Source: Actinoallomurus spadix (GTDB lineage: Bacteria; Actinomycetota; Actinomycetes; Streptosporangiales; Streptosporangiaceae). Taken from it: a stretch of DNA of 64,000 nt. The DNA is taken from positions 62,001 to 126,000 of the forward strand of contig NZ_JAMXMX010000018.1 of assembly GCF_024055725.1 (NCBI RefSeq). The letters run 5' to 3'. How positions within the stretch are numbered: the first letter of the stretch is position 1; each line of letters starts with the position of its first letter. The notes beneath the pieces are model-generated. The model was given only the letters and a program-made list of their open reading frames with translations, did no database searches and had not been told where the DNA came from. Shown here in pieces: positions 34,562 through 43,209 of the stretch. The translations under genes and the position numbers were made by a program.

Positions 34562-36496
34562 ATGCCACTGGGGGAGGGTTCCGTACTGGGCAGTCGTTAC
34601 CGACTGCTCTCGCACATCGGGCGAGGAGGCATGGGCACCGTATGGCGGGCCCATGACGACCTCCTGGCGCGCGACGTCGCCGTCAAGGAGGTGCTCTTCC
34701 CACCCGGACTGAGCGACGACGAGCGCAAGGTGATGTACGAGCGCACGCTCCGCGAGGCGCGCTCGGCGGCCCGGCTGAACCACCCGGGGATCGTCACGGT
34801 GCACGACGTGGTCGAGGAGGACGGCCGTCCCTGCATCGTCATGGAGTTCGTCCAGGCACGGTCCCTGCAGGAGGTCATCGACGAGGAGGGCCGGCTCCCG
34901 CCGGCCCAGGTCGCCGAGATCGGCGCTCAGGTGCTCGCCGCCCTGCGCACGGCGCACGCCGCGGGCATCACCCACCGGGACGTCAAACCGGCCAACGTGC
35001 TGCTCGCCGGGGCGGCGGACGAACCGATCTCCCGCTCCACCCGCGTCGTCATCACCGACTTCGGCATCGCGACGATGGAGGGCGACTCGACGCTGACCCA
35101 GACCGGTCTGATCATGGGGTCGCCCGCCTACATCGCCCCCGAGCGGGCGCGCGGTGACAAGGCCTCACCCGCCTCCGACCTGTGGTCGCTCGGCGCGACC
35201 CTCTACGCCGCCGTGGAGGGACGGTCGCCGCACCACCGGAGCGAGGCGATGGCCGCGCTCGCCTCGGTGCTCTCGGAGGAGGCGCCGCCGCCCCGCCACG
35301 CCGGGCCGCTCGCGCCGGTGCTCATGGGCCTGCTCGACAAGGACCCGGCGCGGCGCCTGACGGCGGACCAGACCGCGGAGGGCCTGACCCGTGCCGCCCA
35401 CGGCACCAGCCCGCTGCCCACCTCCGGTCCGGCGCCCGGCGACTCCCCGGCGGCGGGCAACGGGCCGGTGATGGGCACGGGGCCGGGGACGGGTCCCGGA
35501 TCGGCGATGGGCACGGGGCGGGGCAACGGGCCGGGGATGGGCGGCGCCCCGGCGGCGGGCACCGGGCCGGGGGCGGGCAACGGCGCGGGGACCGGACCTG
35601 AGGGGCCGCCGGTCCCCTGGCGCCTCGCCGCCGACACCCCTCCGCCGCCGCGGCATCCCTCCGCCGCCATGGCGGACCCCCTGGCGGGCGGGCGGACCTA
35701 CGACCCGGCCACGGCGCGGGACTTCGCCCCGACAGGCGTCGGCGGCCCGGATCCGGGCGGCCCGCCGGCCCCGGATCCCGCCGGGCCCTCGGGCCCCGCC
35801 TTCGCCCCCCAGGACGAGGCGTGGATGCGGGCCTACGACCGGGCCACGGCGCCCGTCGCGACCCGAACGCGCGTATCGCGGAGGAGGGCGGTGGCGATCA
35901 CCCTGGCCGCCGTCATCGTCGCGGTCGCGATCGGCCTGGCGCTGCCGATCGATTACTCCGGCGGCGGCGAACGGACGCCGACGCCGTTCGACGCGGGAAC
36001 GAAGCAGCCGTCCCCGTCGGCGAGCCGTTCGGTGAGCAAGACCCCGGCTCCGACCGTGCCGGCGGGGTACCACAAGGTCACCACCCAGGACGGGTCGACG
36101 CTCGTGGTCCCCAGGAAATGGCAGCACATGATCAACACCTCGCAGTCCGAGCTCTGGATCGACCAGGCCACGGGGAGCCGCGTCCAGGTGGACACGATCC
36201 CCTGGAAGACGTCCGACCCGGTGCAGCACTGGGTGCAGTGGGGCCGGAAGGCCCCGGACAACCTCCCGGGGTTCCAGTGGGTCGCCAGGCCGCATGCCGT
36301 GACGGAGCGCGGCTGGGAGGCGGGCGACGCCGAGTACAGCTGGACCGCGGGCAGCCACGGGACGCTGTACGCCATCGACCGGGGCTTCACCGTGGGTCGG
36401 ACGCAGTACTCCATCATGGCCGCCGACGGCAGCGGGAAGACGGCCCGCACCTACTTCGACGAGGTGTTCAGGTCCTTCCAGCCGGGAGCCCGGTGA
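34562..36496 (+). CDS. Ser/Thr protein kinase with extracellular sensor region
   Basis: A 644-residue PknB-like kinase. Kinase domain 1-275 with GRGGMGTVW, VAVKEV lysine, HRDVKPAN, DFG and 'GSPAYIAPERA', about as close to kinase 1 as a tandem duplicate would be. Residues 280-435 are a long Gly/Pro/Thr-rich low-complexity linker. One membrane helix at about 443-463, then an external domain of about 150 residues ('GYHKVTTQDGSTLVVPRKW ... DEVFRSF') that is not a PASTA repeat. The outside domain probably senses an envelope cue. The linker has DNA repeats. Confidence 0.92.
   Translation: MPLGEGSVLGSRYRLLSHIGRGGMGTVWRAHDDLLARDVAVKEVLFPPGLSDDERKVMYERTLREARSAARLNHPGIVTVHDVVEEDGRPCIVMEFVQARSLQEVIDEEGRLPPAQVAEIGAQVLAALRTAHAAGITHRDVKPANVLLAGAADEPISRSTRVVITDFGIATMEGDSTLTQTGLIMGSPAYIAPERARGDKASPASDLWSLGATLYAAVEGRSPHHRSEAMAALASVLSEEAPPPRHAGPLAPVLMGLLDKDPARRLTADQTAEGLTRAAHGTSPLPTSGPAPGDSPAAGNGPVMGTGPGTGPGSAMGTGRGNGPGMGGAPAAGTGPGAGNGAGTGPEGPPVPWRLAADTPPPPRHPSAAMADPLAGGRTYDPATARDFAPTGVGGPDPGGPPAPDPAGPSGPAFAPQDEAWMRAYDRATAPVATRTRVSRRRAVAITLAAVIVAVAIGLALPIDYSGGGERTPTPFDAGTKQPSPSASRSVSKTPAPTVPAGYHKVTTQDGSTLVVPRKWQHMINTSQSELWIDQATGSRVQVDTIPWKTSDPVQHWVQWGRKAPDNLPGFQWVARPHAVTERGWEAGDAEYSWTAGSHGTLYAIDRGFTVGRTQYSIMAADGSGKTARTYFDEVFRSFQPGAR
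35440..35600 (+). repeat. Gly/Pro-coding low-complexity repeats in kinase 2
   Basis: Imperfect short units around 'gggccggngatgggcacggg' and 'gggcaacgggccgggg' encode GNGPGMGTGPGTG-like stretches in the kinase linker. The repeats stay in frame. Confidence 0.7.
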
Positions 36497-36606
36497 CGCG
36501 CACCCGGCGACCGGCCGCCATTTCTCTCACAATGAGTAATCGATCACCACTCTCTGTCACGATGTAAGGCGCAGGTGAGGCGAGAGACCTCGTGAAGGGA
36601 GTTCCC

Positions 36607-37038
36607 GTGCATACGACTGTGCGGGCGGCCTATCCGGCGGACCGCACCGCCGTGGCGCAGGCGCGCCGGTTCGTCCGGGACGCGCTCACGGCGTGGGGAG
36701 CCGAGGACGCGCTCGACGACGCGGTGCTGCTGACGAGCGAACTGGCGACCAACGCCGTCACACACGCCGGAACCCCGTTCGAGGTGGTCTGCCGCGTGGA
36801 CGACCGCTCCGTGCAGGTGGAGGTGGTGGACCACGACCCGGCACGGCTGCTCCCCGCACCCCGCGAGGCGGACGACCTCAGCGTCAGCGGCCGCGGGCTG
36901 CTGATGCCCATGCTGCTCGCCGCGGCCTGGGGCGTGACCTACGCCGCCGGATCAAAGACCGTCTGGTTCCGCCTGGCCACCCGGTCGGCGGCGGGCTGGG
37001 CGCCGGCGCCCTGCGGGTGCGCCACGCCGGTGGGGTGA
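36607..37038 (+). CDS. HATPase_c_2 anti-sigma / regulatory ATPase-like protein
   Basis: A 143-residue GHKL-fold protein of the RsbW-like actinobacterial group. N-box 'VLLTSELATNAVTHAGTPF', an altered G1 box 'VEVVDHDPARLLP', and G2-like 'SGRGLLMPMLLAAAWGV'. Such proteins bind ATP and either hold sigma factors or phosphorylate anti-anti-sigma partners. No sigma or STAS gene adjoins. Start set at the GTG at 36607 because AAGGGAG lies 5 bases upstream; another GTG at 36592 would add five residues. Confidence 0.85.
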   Translation: MHTTVRAAYPADRTAVAQARRFVRDALTAWGAEDALDDAVLLTSELATNAVTHAGTPFEVVCRVDDRSVQVEVVDHDPARLLPAPREADDLSVSGRGLLMPMLLAAAWGVTYAAGSKTVWFRLATRSAAGWAPAPCGCATPVG

Positions 37039-37108
37039 CCGCGCGTCCGGCGGGCGCGCCTCGCCGCCGCGGTGACCGGGCTCGCGCCGGCCGTCCTCGA
37101 CGCCGGTC

Positions 37109-37774
37109 CTACTGCAGCCATCCGGGTTTGACCAGGCCGGTCTCGTACGCCATCACGACGAGCTGGGCGCGGTCGCGGGCGTGCAGCTTCACCATCGTCC
37201 GGCTCACGTGGGTCTTGGCGGTCGCGGGGCTGACGACCAGGCGCCGGGCGATCTCCTCGTTCGACAACCCCTCCGCCACCAGTGCCATGACCTCGCGCTC
37301 CCGGTCGGTCAGGCCGCGGAGCTCCGCGGCGGACCGGGGCTTCCTGGCCTTCGCGGCGAACTCCGCGATGAGGCGGCGGGTCACGCTCGGCGACAGCAGC
37401 GCGTCGCCGGAGGCGACCTCCCGTACGCCCCTGATCAGATCGGTCGGCTCGGTGTCCTTGACGAGGAAGCCGCTGGCGCCGCCGCGGATCGCCTCGAAGA
37501 CGTACTCGTCGAGCTCGAACGTCGTGAGGATGACGACACGGGTACCCGCCAGCCGGTCGTCGCCCACGATCTCGCGGGTCGCGGCCAGGCCGTCCAGGAC
37601 CGGCATCCGGATGTCCATCAGCACGACGTCGGGTCGTTCCCGCCGGGCCAGGCGCACGGCCTCGGCGCCGTCTCCGGCCTCGGCGACGACCTCGACGTCG
37701 GGCTGCGCGTCGAGCAGTGCCCGGAACCCCGCCCGTACCAGTGCCTGGTCGTCGGCGAGCAGTACGCGGATCAA
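37109..37774 (-). CDS. NarL/LuxR-family response regulator
   Basis: A 221-residue regulator. Receiver 1-120 ('MIRVLLADDQALVRAGF', phosphoacceptor Asp in 'VVLMDIRMP', Thr in 'VVILTTF', Lys in 'FLVKDTEP'). LuxR HTH at about 150-215 ('LTDREREVMALVAEGLSNEEIARRL'). It overlaps the histidine kinase gene by 4 bases and is its partner. Targets unknown. Confidence 0.93.
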   Translation of the reverse strand: MIRVLLADDQALVRAGFRALLDAQPDVEVVAEAGDGAEAVRLARRERPDVVLMDIRMPVLDGLAATREIVGDDRLAGTRVVILTTFELDEYVFEAIRGGASGFLVKDTEPTDLIRGVREVASGDALLSPSVTRRLIAEFAAKARKPRSAAELRGLTDREREVMALVAEGLSNEEIARRLVVSPATAKTHVSRTMVKLHARDRAQLVVMAYETGLVKPGWLQ

Positions 37775-38994
37775 TCGTGCTCCTCGTCACCGGCGGGTGC
37801 CCCCGCCGCGTCCTGAGCGGGGATCCCCGCCCTCGTCTCGTCCACGGGCACCGGAAGGGTCGCGTGTACCCGGAAACCGCCGGCGCCCGGCCGCGGCCCC
37901 GCCACGATCTCACCACCGAGGGCGGTGACGCGTTCGCGCATCCCGGGGATGCCGTCGCCTCCGCCGGGCAGGTCCCCGGGCGCGCCGCGCCCGTCGTCCT
38001 CGACCTCCAGCGCGAGCTCGCCCGCGCCGTACGCGACACGCACGGTGGCGGTGACGCCCGGCCCGGCGTGCCGCGTCACGTTCGTCAGACCCTCCTGGAG
38101 GATGCGGAACGCCGCCAGGTCGATCCCGGCGGGCAGTGGGTACGGCCGCCCGGTCACGCTGGTCCGGACGGTGATGCCCGCCGCCCGCGCGCGGGAGACC
38201 AGGTCGTCGAGGCGGCCCAGGCCGGCGGTGGGCGCGCGGGGCGCGTCCTCGTCCACCTGCCGCAGTACGCCGAGCACGGAGCGGACCTCGGCCAGCGCCT
38301 CCTTGCTCGCCTCCTTGATGGCGGCCAGGGCCGTCCGCGCCTGTTCGGGGCGTTCGTCCATGAGGTGCAGGGCCACCCCCGCCTGCACGTTGATCATCGA
38401 GATGTTGTGCGCCAGGACGTCGTGCAGTTCGCGCGCGATGCGGAGCCGTTCCTCACTGGCCCGCCGGCGCTCCTCCTCCGCGCGGGTACGGCGCGCCTCG
38501 GCCGCGCGTTCGCTGCGGATGCGCACCAGTTCGGCGCCGGTCAGCACGAGCAGCAGCCAGGCCAGGCCGATCAGGGCGTGCCCGGACGTCCAGACGCGCG
38601 GCCGGAACGGCCCGAACGGCGTCAGTTCGCCCAGCACGGTGAGCACGGCGAACCCGGTGCCCGTGACGGCCCAGGTGGCGATGCGGCGCCCGGCGCCCAC
38701 CGCCGCCACGACGGCGACGACCATGCTCAGGAAGACCGGCCCGGCGACGTACCCGCGGAGGAGGTAGCAGCCGGTCACGGCGAACACGACCGCGAGCGCG
38801 GCGACCGGGAGACGCCGCCGCGCGAGCAGGGCGACCGGCCCGGCGATGAGCAGCGCGTAGGCGAGCGTGTCCAGGTGCCGGGCCTGGTAGCGCACGTGGA
38901 GGTCGGCGCCGGTCGAGCTCATCACCTGGACGAGGCCGATGATCGGCGGAACGGCCCATACCGGCAGCGCACCGGGCCGCCATCGCGTACTCAC
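37771..38994 (-). CDS. Sensor histidine kinase, HisKA_3 type
   Basis: A 407-residue kinase. Residues 10-160 form about five membrane helices with short loops and no large external domain. Then a coiled segment rich in Arg/Glu, HisKA_3 phosphoacceptor 'RIARELHDVLAHNIS', and HATPase_c with N-box 'LQEGLTNVTRHAG', G1 'VEDDGRGAP', G2 'GIPGMRERV'. This is the usual NarX-like partner of the adjacent NarL-type regulator. It may sense membrane state because the external loops are so short (inference). Confidence 0.92.
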   Translation of the reverse strand: MSTRWRPGALPVWAVPPIIGLVQVMSSTGADLHVRYQARHLDTLAYALLIAGPVALLARRRLPVAALAVVFAVTGCYLLRGYVAGPVFLSMVVAVVAAVGAGRRIATWAVTGTGFAVLTVLGELTPFGPFRPRVWTSGHALIGLAWLLLVLTGAELVRIRSERAAEARRTRAEEERRRASEERLRIARELHDVLAHNISMINVQAGVALHLMDERPEQARTALAAIKEASKEALAEVRSVLGVLRQVDEDAPRAPTAGLGRLDDLVSRARAAGITVRTSVTGRPYPLPAGIDLAAFRILQEGLTNVTRHAGPGVTATVRVAYGAGELALEVEDDGRGAPGDLPGGGDGIPGMRERVTALGGEIVAGPRPGAGGFRVHATLPVPVDETRAGIPAQDAAGAPAGDEEHD

Positions 38995-39302
38995 AGCTGG
39001 ACTCTAGGATGCGACCGCGCGGCGGGCATCCGGTCGCGGTCGGCATCGGGCGTACGCCCCGGGGAGTATCCGTGCCGCTGACCTGAGGTTTACCGGCCGA
39101 TAGCCCACACGTCCGGATACTGGCCTGGCCTGACTGATTTGCGGCTTCTGGGCAACTTTTCCGGTGGCGCAGGCATCTTGTATAGGGAAGCGCGCGTTCC
39201 CGGATACCGTAGTCGGCTGAGCCCGGCATTGAGCCATGCTGAGAGCTCGATGAGTTTCGGGCGCGTTCCGTCGGCGAGCGTGCCGGATCTGAGAGGACAC
39301 CA
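38995..39302. promoter_or_regulatory. Divergent region, histidine kinase / esterase
   Basis: About 308 bp with no gene I can support, and somewhat lower GC than its neighbours. It should hold both promoters, but I could not fix boxes. GAGAGGACACC precedes the esterase GTG at 39303. Confidence 0.5.
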
Positions 39303-40451
39303 GTGGGACTGACGAGCGGGGGCTTCTTCGGTTTTCTGATCGTGGTGGCCGTGGCGGTGACGGCCGTCATCATCTGGTGGTGGCCGAAGTTCGCCGGATC
39401 CGGCATCGGGGCGTTCCTCGCCCGGATCGGGCTGTTCCTGACCGCGCAGGTCGCGCTGATCGCGGTGCTGCTCGCCGGGGTGAACAACTACTTCCTGTTC
39501 TACGCCTCCTGGTCCGACCTGTTCGGCACCAACAACCAGGGCGTGAACGTGCAGCTGAACAACAACAGCAGCGGCCCGAGCGAGCCCCAGGGAACCGGGC
39601 GGCCCCTGGCCCGCCAGGTGACGACCATCGGCCAGAAGAAGAAGGGCGCCCCCGCCAAGGACGGCCAGATCGAGCAGGTCGAGATCCGCGGCGAGCGCAC
39701 GGGGCTCACCACCCAGGCGTACGTCTACCTGCCTCCGCAGTACTTCCAGAAGAAGTTCGACAAGCGCCACTTCCCGGTGATGTTCGACTTCACGGGCTTC
39801 CCCGGCGTCCCCGAGCAGCTCATCACCCGGCTGAACGTTCCGGCCACCGCCGCCAAGGAGATGAACGCCGGCCGGGTGCAGCCGATGGTCATCGTGATGC
39901 TGCGCCCGACGCCCACCTCGCTCATGCCGAGGGACACCGAGTGCACGGACGTTCCGGGCGGCCCGCAGGTGCTGACCTTCTACTCCCAGGACCTGCCCGA
40001 ACGCCTCGCGTCCACCTATCGCGTCGCGAACGGCTACCGGAGCTGGGGCGTGATGGGCGACTCGACCGGCGGATACTGCGCGGTCAAGCTCGCCATGACG
40101 CACTCCGACCGGTTCACCGCGGCGGTCTCGATGGCCGGCTACTTCTACCCGCGGCAGGACTGGCAGACCGGCGACCTGTACGGCGGCAGCAAGCAGGTCA
40201 AGACGGACAACAGCCTGATCTGGCGGCTGCAGCATCTGCCGCCGCCCCCGATCTCCGTGCTCGTCACGACCAGCCCGGACGGCGAGAAGGACTACGGCGA
40301 GGCGCGGAAGTTCCTCCAGCTCGCCGCGGCCCCCATGGCCACGGACAAGATCCTCGTCCCGGGCGGCGGCCACAACCCGCACACCTGGAAGCGGGTCACG
40401 CCGAGCGCCCTGCAGTGGTTGAGCGCTCACCTCGCCCACGAAGGCCCCTGA
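39303..40451 (+). CDS. Membrane-anchored esterase-family alpha/beta hydrolase
   Basis: A 382-residue protein. Two or so N-terminal helices (residues about 8-28 and 37-62) anchor it. A Gln/Asn/Ser/Lys linker follows, then an esterase-D/mycolyltransferase-like fold (pfam Esterase) at about 110-380: nucleophile Ser in 'WGVMGDSTGGYCAV', and a C-terminal His in 'VPGGGHNPHTW'. The catalytic part is expected outside the membrane. Relatives include antigen-85-like proteins, but without mycolate genes nearby I call it an esterase of unknown substrate. Confidence 0.85.
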   Translation: MGLTSGGFFGFLIVVAVAVTAVIIWWWPKFAGSGIGAFLARIGLFLTAQVALIAVLLAGVNNYFLFYASWSDLFGTNNQGVNVQLNNNSSGPSEPQGTGRPLARQVTTIGQKKKGAPAKDGQIEQVEIRGERTGLTTQAYVYLPPQYFQKKFDKRHFPVMFDFTGFPGVPEQLITRLNVPATAAKEMNAGRVQPMVIVMLRPTPTSLMPRDTECTDVPGGPQVLTFYSQDLPERLASTYRVANGYRSWGVMGDSTGGYCAVKLAMTHSDRFTAAVSMAGYFYPRQDWQTGDLYGGSKQVKTDNSLIWRLQHLPPPPISVLVTTSPDGEKDYGEARKFLQLAAAPMATDKILVPGGGHNPHTWKRVTPSALQWLSAHLAHEGP

Positions 40452-40490
40452 TCGCGGCGTCCTGCGCGGCGCGTCGCGCACGCCTCGGGC

Positions 40491-40650
40491 GGGTGCGGGC
40501 CTCCGCCTCGGGCGGGTGCGGGCTTACTCCTCGGCCGGGCGGGTGCGGGCCTCCGCCTCGGGCGGGTGCTGGCTTACTCCTCGGCCGGGCGGGTGCGGGC
40601 CTCCGCCTCGGACGGGTGCTGGCTTACTCCTCGGCCGGGCGGGCGCGGGG
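40491..40650. repeat. 50-bp tandem repeat over the P450 3' end
   Basis: Two full 50-bp units (40511-40560 and 40561-40610) differ at one base, a third unit (40611-40650) is partial, and the last 20 bases of the unit also stand at 40491-40510. Each unit carries the 'ggcttactcctcggccgggc' block that encodes the P450 C-terminus and its stop on the minus strand. The repeat copies the gene's own tail downstream. Confidence 0.9.
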
Positions 40651-42015
40651 CTGCCAGCGGATCGGCAGGTGCGTGATGCCGTTGTGGACGTTCGACCGCA
40701 GCCGCCGGGCCTCGCTGGCCGGTTCGATCGCCTCGAACCGGTCGAGGACGGCCGCGAACATCGCGCGCATCTGCATCCGGACCAGGTGCGCGCCCAGGCA
40801 GGCGCGTGGCCCGCGGCCGAGCGCGACATGGTCGTTCGGCGCGCGTCCGACGTCGAACCGCGCGGGCTCCTCGAAGACCGGCTCGTCGCGGTTGGCGGAG
40901 GCGAGCCAGACGACGAGCCGCTCACCCTTGCGGACCGGCACGTTGCCGACGACGGTGTCGGTGGCGGCCGTACGCGCGACGCGGATGACCGGGGACCACC
41001 AGCGCAGCATCTCCTCGACCGCGGTGTCGAGGAGGTCCGGGTCGGCGCGCAGCCGCGCGGCCTCGGCGGGATTCTTCAGCAGGGCGAGCATCCCGCCGGA
41101 CAGCCCGCCGCGGACGGTGTCGTCCGCCGCCGCCGCGAACATCCGGAAGAGGTTCTCGAACTCCTCCGCCGGGACCGGGGCGTTCTTGCCGCCGGACTGG
41201 TGCACGAGGACGGTCATGAGGTCCTCGCCGGGGTGCCGCCGTTTGTACTCGGCGAGCTCATCGGCGTAGAGGCGCAGGTCGGGCAGCTCTTCTTCGGTCT
41301 CCGCGCCGGGCCTGTCCGGTGCGGCCGGCTCCGCGTCGGCCCTGTCGCGCACGGCCGTCTCCGGGTCGAGCGGGCCGCGCGGCCGCGCGGCGACCGCGTG
41401 GTGGGCCATCTCGGTGCAGGCGGCCGGATCGGTCGTGGGCTCGGGGGAGTATCCGACCGGGTACCCGGCGACGGGACGGCCGGTGACCCGGTCGGACCAG
41501 TCGGACAGCAGCCACCGGTCGGAGTCGGGGATCCCGAGGAGGTCCGCGAGGCTCAGCAGGGGCAGCTCCGCCGCGATCTCGGTGGTGAAGTCCGCCTCGC
41601 CCTTCTCGGCCACCGCGTCCACCAGGGCGTACGCCCGGCGCTCGATCCGCTCGGCCAGGCCCGTGACGGTCCGCGCGCCGAAGGCCCTCGGCAGTCGCCG
41701 GCGGAGCCGGGAGCGCGTGGGTGGCTCCGTGGCGGGCCTGCTGCCCCGGCCGTGACCCGCGTCCTCGCCCGTGGACCCGCGTGCGGCGAAGAGCTTGGGG
41801 TTGTGCAGGACGTGGCACGCGTCGGCGTGCCGGAGCACCGCCCAGAACCCGGTGGAGGCCGGCTCATGGCAGGCCGGTCTCTGCTCGATCCACGCGACCG
41901 GCGTGGAGCCGCGCAGCCGCGCCAGCGCGTCGTAGGGTACGCCCCGGACGTACGTGTCGGCGCTGTAGATCAGGTCGGTATCGGAGACCGGCGTGGCGAC
42001 TCGTCGTTGAGTCAT
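40624..42015 (-). CDS. Cytochrome P450
   Basis: A 463-residue soluble P450. I-helix oxygen-binding region 'FAAAADDTVRGG', ExxR in 'VEEMLRWW', and heme loop 'ALGRGPRACLGAHL' with the Cys ligand. The usual first Phe is Leu and the His two before Cys is Arg/Ala type. An Ala/Pro/Glu-rich insertion of about 40 residues near 215-255 is unusual. The fold resembles CYP124/125-like lipid or steroid oxidases but I cannot fix the substrate. No ferredoxin gene adjoins. ATG start with GGGAGGGGA upstream. Confidence 0.9.
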   Translation of the reverse strand: MTQRRVATPVSDTDLIYSADTYVRGVPYDALARLRGSTPVAWIEQRPACHEPASTGFWAVLRHADACHVLHNPKLFAARGSTGEDAGHGRGSRPATEPPTRSRLRRRLPRAFGARTVTGLAERIERRAYALVDAVAEKGEADFTTEIAAELPLLSLADLLGIPDSDRWLLSDWSDRVTGRPVAGYPVGYSPEPTTDPAACTEMAHHAVAARPRGPLDPETAVRDRADAEPAAPDRPGAETEEELPDLRLYADELAEYKRRHPGEDLMTVLVHQSGGKNAPVPAEEFENLFRMFAAAADDTVRGGLSGGMLALLKNPAEAARLRADPDLLDTAVEEMLRWWSPVIRVARTAATDTVVGNVPVRKGERLVVWLASANRDEPVFEEPARFDVGRAPNDHVALGRGPRACLGAHLVRMQMRAMFAAVLDRFEAIEPASEARRLRSNVHNGITHLPIRWQPRARPAEE

Positions 42016-42248
42016 GGATTCCCCTCCCGCGTCTAAGGACCGTATCTCGCGCGCCGCTCTGAGACCAAGGGCCGGTTCCGGCCGTCACGTCGATCCACGC
42101 GGATGGAGGTCCGGCGACGGCCTCGAGAGCGGGCGTCGACTCGCGCCTCAGTTATAGGAAGGTTTTTTCATGTGCTCGGGTCCGTGCAGGCCGGGCCGGT
42201 CGGCTCGTCCGCTCCTCCAGGTGACCCGCCACGCCCAGGAGCGACTCC

Positions 42249-43025
42249 TCAGGCGCCGACGACCTTGACGCCGGCCTCCTCGAAGGCGCGGGTGTCGGCG
42301 CTCGCGTCCGTGACGAGGATGTCGATCTCGCCGATCCCGCAGATCTTGGCGAAGGCGCGCTCGCCCAGCTTGGAACTGTCCGCCGCGACGACCACCCGCT
42401 CCGCGCGGACGGCCATCTGCCGGTTGATGTTCGCCTCGTCCTCGTTGTGGCAGGTGGCGCCGCGCTCCACGTCGAGGCCGCTGACGCCGAGGATCACCAT
42501 GTCGAGTGTCACCTGGTCGAACACCCCGTTCGCGAGGGGCCCGACCAGCTCGTACGACTGCGGCAACGCCACCCCGCCGGTCAGCGCGATCTTCACGTGG
42601 GGCCGGACGACCAGCTCGTTGGCGATGTTCAGGGCGTTCGTGACGATCGTGATGGCGGGGGCGCCGTTCTCGGCGTGCAGGTCGGCGCGGGTGGCGAGGG
42701 CCCGCGCGACCTCGGTGGTGGTCGTGCCGCCGTTGACGCCGATCACCGCGCCCGGTTGTACGAGCTCGGCGGCGGCCGCCGCGATCCGCTGCTTCTCCGA
42801 GGCCTGCCGCGCGCTCTTGTAGCGCAGCGGCAGGTCGTAGGTCACGGTGTGGGCGACCGCGCCGCCGCGGGTGCGGGTCAGCATCTGCTGCTGTGCGAGC
42901 TGGTCGAAGTCGCGGCGGATCGTGGCCGTCGAGACGCCCAGCTCCGCGGCGGCCTCCTCGACGCTGAGCCGTCCGCGTCCCGCCAGTAGCGACAGCAGGT
43001 CGTTCCAGCGTTCATACCTGCTCAC
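42249..43025 (-). CDS. DeoR-family transcriptional regulator
   Basis: A 258-residue regulator. DeoR HTH at 5-60 ('RWNDLLSLLAGRGRLSVEEAAAELGVSTATIRRDFDQL') and a DeoRC sugar-phosphate-sensing domain at about 75-235 ('GVNGGTTTTEVARAL', 'ITIVTNALNIANEL', 'TLDMVILGVSGLDVERGATCHNEDEANINRQM', 'VVVAADSSKLGERAFAKI'). GTG start with GGAGGGAGG just upstream. No sugar operon is next to it, so its target is elsewhere. Confidence 0.92.
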   Translation of the reverse strand: MSRYERWNDLLSLLAGRGRLSVEEAAAELGVSTATIRRDFDQLAQQQMLTRTRGGAVAHTVTYDLPLRYKSARQASEKQRIAAAAAELVQPGAVIGVNGGTTTTEVARALATRADLHAENGAPAITIVTNALNIANELVVRPHVKIALTGGVALPQSYELVGPLANGVFDQVTLDMVILGVSGLDVERGATCHNEDEANINRQMAVRAERVVVAADSSKLGERAFAKICGIGEIDILVTDASADTRAFEEAGVKVVGA

Positions 43026-43209
43026 CCGCGCCTCCCTCCGCCAGTGCTCAGAGTGGTGGGCAGGGCGCAGGTCAACGATTAGACCACTTGCCACCTCTGA
43101 GCTTTGCTGATCGTACATCGCCTGCACCGCGCACGATTGTGCATGTGACCGGAGTGATGCCAGTGACGCCCGCAGACGGGATCGAAAGGGACGACTCCGG
43201 GCACCGGCC

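Noticed and set aside
40481-40650. The 50-bp repeats as a CRISPR array
   Set aside because: Units are contiguous with no unique spacers and overlap a gene's coding end, so this is a plain tandem repeat.
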